Of a stretch of DNA of 64,000 nt, positions 58,411-64,000 are shown in pieces. Made by a program: the position numbers and the translations under genes. The DNA comes from Microbulbifer sp. TB1203 (lineage in GTDB: Bacteria; Pseudomonadota; Gammaproteobacteria; Pseudomonadales; Cellvibrionaceae): contig NZ_CP116899.1 of the NCBI RefSeq assembly GCF_030997045.1, positions 3,806,001 to 3,870,000 on the forward strand. The letters are read 5' to 3'. A model generated the notes under the pieces. That model had not been told where the DNA came from. It made no database searches and saw only the letters and a list, made by a program, of their open reading frames with translations. The number at the start of each line of letters is the position of its first letter. Position 1 is the stretch's first letter.

Positions 58411-59994
58411 TCAGCGCTGGCAGAAAATGTATTGTGCATAGTACTGGCCGAGAAAGTCCTCGAAAGTTCCCCTGTCCCCCGCTTCCACCTGCCGTTGTTT
58501 TTGCAGCGACTCTCCCGCCAGCTGTGTGAAATGGTTCTGCGAGGCTTCGTCCAGCGGGCGCTCGATGAAGTATTGGCGGTGCTGCTCCGCCTTGTCGGCG
58601 GCCCACTGGAAAAAGCTCTGCCCGTGGGTTTCCATTTCCGCCAGCATGTGCGCGGCCGGTGTGGCGGTTTCGCCGGCTACCTTGGCGCGCTGGGTTTCCA
58701 GGCTGCGGCGGTAGTCGTCGTCGCCCCAGGCGCTGTCGAACAGATCCGCCAGGGGCGCCATTTCGTTCAATAGGCGTTCGGCCCAGACGCTGAGCTTCTG
58801 CTCGCCGCCGTTATGGATCAGTTTGAGTTCCGGATCGCGGCCGCGGTAGACGATGCGGTTCTGGTTTTCCTGCACCGCGCGGTAGTCGGCATTGTCGGTC
58901 TTGGGGCTGTCCCCCAGCAGACAGTGCAACAGGAAGCAGTCGAGAAAGCGCATCTGCTGCGCGTCTATACCCAGGGGTGAGAAGGGATTCAGGTCGAGGC
59001 AGCGCACCTCAATGTATTCCACTCCGCGGTTGGCCAGGGCGGACAGCGCCGTCTCGCCCATCTTCGCCGGGTTTTTGGGCCGGATGGGGGAATAGAATTC
59101 GTTCTCGATCTGCAGCAGGCCGGTGGAGAGTTGCTGGTAGTGCCCGCCCGCGTCCTTGACCCCGAGTTCGTGGTAAGGGGCGTAGGGTCTGCTGATTGCC
59201 GCGCACAGGGTGGAGAGGTAGCTGCACAGGTCGTTGTAACAGACGATCAGCGATTGCTGCGCCTCGCTGTTGTAGCCCAGGTCGCCCATGCGCAGCGAGG
59301 TGGCGTAGGGCGCGTAGAGGCTGCGCCCCTCGCTGTCGAAGGGCTCCAGGCCGTGCTCGCGGCCCTCCACAAAGCTGCCGCACACTGCCGGCGCGGCGCC
59401 GAACAGGTAGATCAGCAGCCAGTAGTTGCGGCGGAAGTTGCGGATCAGGTCGAAGTAGCGGCGGGTCTTGAAATCGCCCAGGGGCTCGTCGCTGCCCTCG
59501 CGCTCATGCAGCCAGCTCCAGAAATCGTCCGGCAGCGAGAAGTTGTAGTGGATGCCGGCGATGGTCTGCATGGTGCGGCCATAGCGCAGCCCCAGTCCCA
59601 GGCGGTAGATGGTTTTCATGGTGCCGCTGTGGGAGTCGCCGTAGCGCGCCACCGGAATGTCCGGGTCGGCGCCGATGCGCGCGGGCATGGAATTGACCCA
59701 CAGGCGTTCGTCGCCGATCTGGCTGTAGGTGTAGCGGTGAATCCGGTCGAGGATCTGCAGCGCCTCTTCCGGCGTGGCCACCGGCGGAGTGATGAATTCC
59801 AGCAGCGCTTCGGAAAAATCGGTGGTGATGCAGTCGTGGGTCAGCGCCGAGCCCAGCGATGCCGGGTGGGGCGTCTGCGCCAGGTCGCCGTCCGGGGTGA
59901 CCCGCAGGCTCTCTTTTTCGATACCGCGGCGAATGCCCTTCAGCAGTTGCAGCGATTGCGGCTGGGCCAGTGCGGCCAGGTGACGATGGGGCAC
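58411..59994 (-). CDS. gshA: Glutamate-cysteine ligase (type 1)
   Basis: GshA makes gamma-glutamylcysteine, the first step to glutathione. The 527-residue product (GTG start, AAGGAG ribosome site) has GIRRGIEKESLRV near the N-terminus, HDCITTDFSEALLEFITPP (about 53-71) and YIEVRCLDLNPFSPLGI (about 330). The length is that of the proteobacterial type. A perfect 13-bp hairpin lies in its leader at 60018-60050. Confidence 0.96.
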   Translation of the reverse strand: MPHRHLAALAQPQSLQLLKGIRRGIEKESLRVTPDGDLAQTPHPASLGSALTHDCITTDFSEALLEFITPPVATPEEALQILDRIHRYTYSQIGDERLWVNSMPARIGADPDIPVARYGDSHSGTMKTIYRLGLGLRYGRTMQTIAGIHYNFSLPDDFWSWLHEREGSDEPLGDFKTRRYFDLIRNFRRNYWLLIYLFGAAPAVCGSFVEGREHGLEPFDSEGRSLYAPYATSLRMGDLGYNSEAQQSLIVCYNDLCSYLSTLCAAISRPYAPYHELGVKDAGGHYQQLSTGLLQIENEFYSPIRPKNPAKMGETALSALANRGVEYIEVRCLDLNPFSPLGIDAQQMRFLDCFLLHCLLGDSPKTDNADYRAVQENQNRIVYRGRDPELKLIHNGGEQKLSVWAERLLNEMAPLADLFDSAWGDDDYRRSLETQRAKVAGETATPAAHMLAEMETHGQSFFQWAADKAEQHRQYFIERPLDEASQNHFTQLAGESLQKQRQVEAGDRGTFEDFLGQYYAQYIFCQR

Positions 59995-60017
59995 TCGGAT
60001 CTCCTTGGTTAACCCGG

Positions 60018-60050
60018 CAATCCAATAGATCGTCCTTATCTATTGGATTG
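60018..60050 (-). promoter_or_regulatory. Perfect 13-bp hairpin in the gshA leader
   Basis: CAATCCAATAGAT and ATCTATTGGATTG pair without mismatch around a 7-base loop. On the minus strand it ends 11 bases before the AAGGAG ribosome site and 23 bases before the GTG start. No T-run follows. It could be an operator or an RNA element influencing gshA translation. Confidence 0.5.
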
Positions 60051-60215
60051 TCGCCCCTAAAATACTGCGATGGCCGCCCCGCGCACCTGCGCGGAGTTGC
60101 TGGTATTTAAAGGGCTCGCGCTGGCCTGCGCCCAGCGGCGGCACATCCCTGTGCCGCTTCAACCCGTGCCGGGCTGAGAGAGCTGCCGCGAATTTGGAGC
60201 GATATGGGGGCGACT

Positions 60216-60650
60216 TCAGCCCGCTTCAAGCGCCGCGGACCGCGACTCGTCCTCGCCCGGCTCTACCTCGGGCGGTTCCTCAGGGGAGATTTCCGGCGGT
60301 TCCTCGGGGGGGACTTCCGGCGGTTCCTCGGGAGTGATCTCCGGCGCCTCCTCAGGCTCCACTTCGGGGGCCTCTTCCGGCGGCACTTCCGGCGGCGTCT
60401 CCGTCGGGATTTCCCTCGGGTCCCCCAGGGCCTCCGCGGGCACCTGCGGCTGGCCCTTGCTGTTCAGCTCGCACTGCAGCAGTTCGATGCGCAGGCTGAC
60501 ATCGCGGGTGTTGGCTTCGAACATCTGGTTGATGGCGATGTCCTTGTGTTCGCTGCGGAACAGCCGGCTGGCCTCGCGGCCGTCGATCCATTCGTTGCTT
60601 TTGCTAAGGAACTGCTGATGCTGGTTGGTCAGCACGTAGACGTGACTCAT
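60216..60650 (-). CDS. Unknown protein with a Pro-Glu repeat tail
   Basis: The ATG at 60650 gives 144 residues. The first 70 form a compact charged domain (MSHVYVLTNQHQQFLSKSNE, then WIDGREASRLFRSEHKDIAINQ without any obvious motif). The second half is nearly all EEPPEVPPEEAPE-type repeats, coded by a 24-base DNA repeat. No signal peptide or membrane span is present. I do not recognise the family. It stands alone between gshA and a repeat cluster. Confidence 0.65.
   Translation of the reverse strand: MSHVYVLTNQHQQFLSKSNEWIDGREASRLFRSEHKDIAINQMFEANTRDVSLRIELLQCELNSKGQPQVPAEALGDPREIPTETPPEVPPEEAPEVEPEEAPEITPEEPPEVPPEEPPEISPEEPPEVEPGEDESRSAALEAG
60271..60398. repeat. Imperfect 24-bp tandem repeat inside the Pro-Glu protein gene
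   Basis: About five units of the form GGCGGTTCCTCGGGGGGGAC plus TTCC follow one another, coding on the minus strand for the octapeptide PEEPPEVP and variants. Being a multiple of three, unit gain or loss would keep the reading frame. Confidence 0.7.
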
Positions 60651-60747
60651 GCGGCGGAACAACTTTAATGCTGTGACAGAAAGGCAGTGTACATTCAGAA
60701 GGCGGAGGACAGAAGACTGAGGACAGACGAAGCGAAAATCCCCCTGG

Positions 60748-60821
60748 GTAGGAGCGGGCCATGCCCGCGATCGGCATCAGCTACGTAGCGACGGCCGATC
60801 GCGGGCATGGCCCGCTCCTAC
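60748..60821. repeat. GTAGGAGCGG-family inverted repeat (REPIN-like), copy 5
   Basis: GTAGGAGCGGGCCATGCCCG and its complement CGGGCATGGCCCGCTCCTAC differ from the other copies at paired positions, so the stem is conserved. It lies upstream of the Pro-Glu protein gene and downstream of maeB. Confidence 0.85.
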
Positions 60822-60839
60822 AGCGTAAGGGAGCAGTCT

Positions 60840-60891
60840 GTAGGGTGCGCCGTGCGCACCGTTGCCGGGCGGTGCGCACGGCGCACCCTAC
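60840..60891. repeat. GTAGGGTGCGC-family inverted repeat, copy 3 (perfect)
   Basis: The 21-base arms, GTAGGGTGCGCCGTGCGCAC plus C and the complement, are perfect around a 10-base spacer. It lies 12 bases after the maeB stop and may act as its terminator. Confidence 0.85.
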
Positions 60892-60902
60892 TCAGTCTCG
60901 CG

Positions 60903-62156
60903 TCACAGAGGCGTGAGCGGATAGTGCTCCGGGTAGGGCAAGCGCGCCGCGCCGCTGTCCACCGCCGCGCGGGCCACTGCTGAGGCCACCTCCGGCAGCA
61001 GCCGGGGGTCGGTGGGCTTGGGCAGGATATAGTCCGGGCCCAGGCTCAGCTCGACGCCGCCGTAGCCCTCGCGCACCGCGTCCGGCACCGGCAGGTGGGC
61101 GATCTTGCGGATGGCCTCGATGGCGGCCAGCTTCATCTCCTCGTTGATGCGCACCGCGCGCACGTCCAGGGCGCCGCGGAAGATGAACGGGAAGCAGAGC
61201 ACGTTGTTCACCTGGTTCGGGTAGTCCGAGCGGCCGGTGGCCATGATCAGGTCGTCGCGCACGCTGTGTGCCAGCTCCGGGGAAATTTCCGGAGTGGGGT
61301 TGGAGCAGGCGAAGACCACCGGGCGCGGGGCCATCCTGGACAGCTGCTCGGCGGACAGCAGGTCCGGGCCGGACACGCCCAGGAAGACATCGGCGCCCTC
61401 GATGGCGTCGTCCAGGGTGCGCATTTCCGTGTCGCGGGCCCACTCGCCCTTGTAGGCGTTGATATCGGTGCGCCCGGAGTGAATCACGCCGCGGCTGTCG
61501 AGCATGGTGATCTGCTCTTTCTTTGCGCCGGCGGCCAGCATGAGTTTGCAGCAGGCGGTGGCGGCGGCGCCGGCCCCCAGGCACACCATGCGCACGTCTT
61601 CGATTTTCTTGCCCTGGATTTCCAGCGCGTTGAGCATGCCGGCCACGGTGACGATGGCGGTGCCGTGCTGGTCGTCGTGGAATACCGGCACTGAGCAGCG
61701 CTCGATCAGCGCCTCCTCAATATGGAAGCACTCCGGGGCCTTGATGTCCTCCAGGTTGATGCCGCCGAAGGTGTTGGCGATATCGGACACCGTCTGGATG
61801 AAGCGCTCCGGACTGGGGCTATCCACTTCGATGTCCACCGAGTTGATGCCGGCGAAGCGCTTGAACAGCAGCGACTTGCCCTCCATCACCGGCTTGGAGG
61901 CCAGCGGGCCCAGGTTGCCCAGGCCGAGAATGGCGCTGCCGTTGGAGATCACCGCCACCAGGTTGCCCTTGCCGGTGTAGAGGTAGGCCGCCTCGGGGTC
62001 CTTGGCGATCTCGCGCACCGGCTCGGCGACGCCCGGGCTGTAGGCCAGGGACAGGTCTTCCTGGGTCTGGGCGGGGGTGGTCAGTTCTACCGATAGCTTG
62101 CCCGGGGTCGGCAGCGCGTGGTAGTCGAGCGCGGCCTGGCGCAATGAATCCGTCAT
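60903..62156 (-). CDS. NAD(P)-dependent malic enzyme, short form
   Basis: This enzyme decarboxylates malate to pyruvate. The 417-residue product has the malic domain with LAYSPGVAEPVREI and SNGSAILGLGNLGP, the metal-binding FHDDQHGTAI (about 162) and a Rossmann segment VCLGAGAAATACCKLM (about 190-205). It lacks the phosphotransacetylase-like half of MaeB, so it is the short type. Cofactor preference is not certain. The order malic enzyme-nuclease-rpmE-priA is conserved in Pseudomonas. Confidence 0.94.
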   Translation of the reverse strand: MTDSLRQAALDYHALPTPGKLSVELTTPAQTQEDLSLAYSPGVAEPVREIAKDPEAAYLYTGKGNLVAVISNGSAILGLGNLGPLASKPVMEGKSLLFKRFAGINSVDIEVDSPSPERFIQTVSDIANTFGGINLEDIKAPECFHIEEALIERCSVPVFHDDQHGTAIVTVAGMLNALEIQGKKIEDVRMVCLGAGAAATACCKLMLAAGAKKEQITMLDSRGVIHSGRTDINAYKGEWARDTEMRTLDDAIEGADVFLGVSGPDLLSAEQLSRMAPRPVVFACSNPTPEISPELAHSVRDDLIMATGRSDYPNQVNNVLCFPFIFRGALDVRAVRINEEMKLAAIEAIRKIAHLPVPDAVREGYGGVELSLGPDYILPKPTDPRLLPEVASAVARAAVDSGAARLPYPEHYPLTPL

Positions 62157-62275
62157 CTGGAAACAATCTCGTGAATTCTGGGGCCGGAATTTTAGCCCGG
62201 TCCGGCTACTGCGGGGGGCGCAGAGAATAACCGACAGGGGTCGCCCGCCACAAGAGCGCGCGTGAGGGGGAGCCG

Positions 62276-63115
62276 TTAATTCTTACTAATTTTCAGGGTG
62301 TACGGGGAGTCAACCGCAATAAACCAGCGTTTATTTTGCGGAAACTGGGATGTGTATTTCGATCCCCGATCAAGCAGCCAGCCTTTCACTTCGATTTGTG
62401 CCCCTTGCCAATCGCGCCGGCCCAGCTGGCCAAAATCCCCCTGTGGGTCCAGGCGCAGGGCCACCGGGCCGTCCAGTTCCAGCCATAAATAGCGGTTGTG
62501 GTCGGCCTTGCGCACCCGGCCCCGCAGCACTACGAAGCCACCGTCGCCGGGGCGGACATCCGCGGCCCGTTTCACCGGCCACACGCCGGGCGCCCACAGG
62601 CCGCGCCGGTCGCTGCGCGCCCATGCCTCGCGTTCGGACAGACACTCCGCCAGGGAGAGGTTGGGGGCCATGGCCACGTGGAAGGCCAGGCCGGCGGCCA
62701 GCAGCGCCGATTCCAGGTTGTCGCCGCGGTGGTTGTACACGTGGGCGAGGAGGCGTCCGTAGGAGTCCCGCCGCTCGCGGTCGTACACCAGTTCCAGGCC
62801 GCCGTCGGCGAGAAAACGCTCGGTGAAATGTTTGGCCTCCCGCGCCAGCGGTTCCGCCGGGCGGCCTTCGCGGGCCAGTTCCGGCGTATTGACGCCGATC
62901 AGGCGCACACGGCGGCCGTCCTCCAGCAGCAGGGTGTCGCCGTCCTGTACCCGTTTCAGCGCCACCAGTTCGTCCGCCTCCCCGAGCACGCAATCCGCCG
63001 CGGCGGCGGCGGCGGCCAGCAGCAGGGCACAAAAAAAGGCACCGAGGGAAACCCAGGGTGCCTTTCTTTTGGCTGCCGGCGCTTTTCTGGCTGCGGGCGT
63101 TTTGCCTGCGGCCAT
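62276..63115 (-). CDS. Secreted staphylococcal nuclease-like (SNase) protein
   Basis: The ATG at 63115 gives 279 residues: a basic lead, a hydrophobic signal segment (about 22-40), then an SNase domain with VQDGDTLLLEDGRRVRLIGV, the catalytic Arg/Glu region NTPELAREG and YDRERRDSYGRLLAHVY. The last 90 residues form a beta-rich extra domain (GFVVLRGRVRKADHNRYLWL). A periplasmic or secreted calcium-dependent nuclease is inferred. It starts 11 bases after rpmE, so the two may be co-transcribed. Confidence 0.9.
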   Translation of the reverse strand: MAAGKTPAARKAPAAKRKAPWVSLGAFFCALLLAAAAAAADCVLGEADELVALKRVQDGDTLLLEDGRRVRLIGVNTPELAREGRPAEPLAREAKHFTERFLADGGLELVYDRERRDSYGRLLAHVYNHRGDNLESALLAAGLAFHVAMAPNLSLAECLSEREAWARSDRRGLWAPGVWPVKRAADVRPGDGGFVVLRGRVRKADHNRYLWLELDGPVALRLDPQGDFGQLGRRDWQGAQIEVKGWLLDRGSKYTSQFPQNKRWFIAVDSPYTLKISKN

Positions 63116-63126
63116 CGCGTCGCGCT

Positions 63127-63339
63127 TTACTTGCCGATGCGGCTGCCGAAGCGCTTCTTGAAGCGGTCCACGCGGCCACCGGTGCTGGCTTCGCGCTGCT
63201 TGCCGGTATAGAAGGGGTGACACTGGGAGCAGACGTCCAACTGGATGTCTTTGCCCAGGGTCGAGCGGGTCTTGATCACGTTGCCGCAGGAGCAGGTGGC
63301 GGTGACTTCGCTGTAATTCGGATGGATATCGGTCTTCAT
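63127..63339 (-). CDS. rpmE: 50S ribosomal protein L31, zinc-binding type
   Basis: The ATG at 63339 gives 70 residues: MKTDIHPNYSEVTATCSCGN, then VCSQCHPFYTGKQ. The cysteines CxC and CxxC form the zinc site of the C+ type. The upstream extension is not part of the family. It has a strong promoter at 63426-63454 and is divergent from priA. Confidence 0.97.
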   Translation of the reverse strand: MKTDIHPNYSEVTATCSCGNVIKTRSTLGKDIQLDVCSQCHPFYTGKQREASTGGRVDRFKKRFGSRIGK

Positions 63340-63425
63340 GGTTTGCCTCAATTCGAAACCGCCACCTGATCTGTTGCCGGGCACGGAGTCGTCGTTGGTT
63401 TAGGGGCTGGGTAAAAAGTGCGCGC

Positions 63426-63454
63426 ATACTAATCAGATTAGCGCGGCGGTTCAA
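63426..63454 (-). promoter_or_regulatory. Sigma-70 promoter of rpmE, with overlapping dyad
   Basis: On the minus strand TTGAAC and TAGTAT are separated by exactly 17 bases. The 13-base palindrome CTAATCAGATTAG (63429-63441) overlaps the -10 region and could be an operator, for example for a zinc-responsive regulator, which often controls L31 genes; that link is inference. Confidence 0.65.
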
Positions 63455-63466
63455 GCACAATTGCCC

Positions 63467-63510
63467 GCCGGGAGCGCCGAGCCCCAGCTCGGCCTGCGGG
63501 CCGCAGGCCC
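63467..63510. repeat. GCCGGGAGCGCCGAGC-family repeat, copy 2
   Basis: GCCGGGAGCGCCGAGC is followed by CCCAGCTCGGC and a CGGGCCGCAGGCCCG palindrome, matching 34630-34680 with few changes. It lies in the rpmE-priA gap. Confidence 0.65.
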
Positions 63511-63511
63511 G

Positions 63512-63573
63512 CTGTGGGAGCTTGCGTGCAAGCGAATGGCTACGAAGCCCTTCTCTTCGCCCTGTTCCTACAG
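63512..63573. repeat. GTGGGAGCTTGC inverted repeat
   Basis: CTGTGGGAGCTTGCGTGCAAGCGAA and a diverged inverse ending CTGTTCCTACAG resemble REP pairs of Pseudomonas. It is related to the pair at 33906-33972. Confidence 0.5.
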
Positions 63574-63670
63574 AGGCAGTGCCGAGGACAAATCCGCGGA
63601 GCAGCAGACCCGCGTTGCAATTGCGCTATCATGTGCGGCTCGCGCGGGCAGTACAAAGGGGAGGCGCAAA

Positions 63671-64000
63671 TTGGCAACCGACGGTGGAGGAAAACCGGCA
63701 ATTCTGCGCCTGGCGGTGCCGGTACCCCTGCGGCGCCTGTTCGACTACCTGCCCCCGCAGGGCACCGACCCCGCGCAACTGTTACCGGGCCAGCGTTTCT
63801 GGGTACCCTTCGGCGGGCGCAAACTGGTGGCGGTGCTGGTGGATATCGTCAGTGAGTCCCCACTTGCCGAGCTGAAGGCGGCCCTGGAACAGATAGATGC
63901 GACCCCCCTGTTCGACCGCCAAAGCCGCGCCTTCCTGCACTGGGCCGCCGACTACTACCAGGCGCCCGCCGGCGAACTCTACGCCGCCGCCCTGCCCGCC
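63671..64000 (+). CDS. priA: Primosomal replication helicase PriA, N-terminal part (cut by window edge)
   Basis: PriA restarts stalled replication forks. From the TTG at 63671, with a GGGGAGG ribosome site, 110 codons run to the window end. The N-terminal DNA-binding domain is clear: LRLAVPVPLRRLFDYLPP, GQRFWVPFGGRKLVAVLVDI and ADYYQAPAGELYAAALP. The position next to rpmE matches Pseudomonas and E. coli. Confidence 0.93.
   Translation, partial: MATDGGGKPAILRLAVPVPLRRLFDYLPPQGTDPAQLLPGQRFWVPFGGRKLVAVLVDIVSESPLAELKAALEQIDATPLFDRQSRAFLHWAADYYQAPAGELYAAALPA

Noticed and set aside
1..64000. Prophage, toxin-antitoxin or anti-phage island
   Set aside because: No integrase, phage structural genes, restriction enzymes or paired small toxin genes were seen; the backbone order is conserved throughout.

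Overview
The window is about 64 kb of GC-rich chromosomal backbone from a marine-type gammaproteobacterium. Gene order runs parallel, block by block, to the Pseudomonas chromosome: ubiC-ubiA-phoB-phoR, recG-oxyR, ridA-spoT-rpoZ-gmk, yicC-rph-crc-pyrE, argB-algC-coaBC-radC-rpmB-rpmG-mutM, ftsY-ftsE-ftsX-rpoH, the algP/FKBP/algQ/dsbB group, and maeB-nuclease-rpmE-priA. Together with the repeat families and the accessory genes this suggests a member of the Cellvibrionales, perhaps Microbulbifer or a relative. That placement is inference from gene order and recalled families; no search was run. I see no rRNA, tRNA, CRISPR array, prophage or complete insertion sequence.

Layout. 1-6.6 kb: a membrane protein of unknown function, a glycosidase-like/LPS-kinase fusion, phoR-phoB behind a near-perfect Pho box, and ubiC-ubiA. 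6.7-9.6 kb: a dicarboxylate symporter and two paralogous secreted proteins of unknown family. 9.8-18.6 kb: recG and oxyR separated by a 268-bp MITE-like element, a GlsB-type membrane protein, an SDR protein, ridA, spoT, rpoZ and gmk. 18.8-23.3 kb: an apparent accessory insert (AGMO-like sterol desaturase, secreted subtilase with two PPC domains, DUF805 protein ending in a pilin-like helix) that parts gmk from yicC. 23.4-35.5 kb: yicC through mutM. 35.5-41.8 kb: DUF5993/DsbB pair, a lipoprotein made of an amidohydrolase fragment, gamma-glutamyltransferase, coaD, a fructose-type PTS EIIABC and rsmD. 41.9-47.3 kb: ftsYEX, rpoH, DUF423 and trmB. 47.3-53.5 kb: DUF1254 protein, YcaC-like hydrolase, a truncated OprF-like protein, an ABC-F ATPase and a TIGR02444 protein. 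53.5-64 kb: AlgP-like histone-like protein, FKBP lipoprotein, AlgQ/Rsd, PaiB-type protein, dsbB, acpH, gshA, a Pro/Glu-repeat protein, maeB, SNase-like nuclease, rpmE and the start of priA.

Most genes serve core functions: phosphate sensing, ubiquinone synthesis, stringent and oxidative responses, DNA repair, ribosome assembly, protein targeting, cell division and thiol/disulfide chemistry (two DsbB-like proteins, gshA and ggt). The less usual content lies between genes. At least six dispersed repeat families fill intergenic gaps. Among them are two copies of a composite element bounded by AATGCGG heptamers whose internal hairpins differ by compensatory base-pair changes, and TA-flanked MITE-like elements, one of which abuts the oxyR stop codon. 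Many genes here start with GTG or TTG; where a Shine-Dalgarno sequence decided the start, the entry says so.
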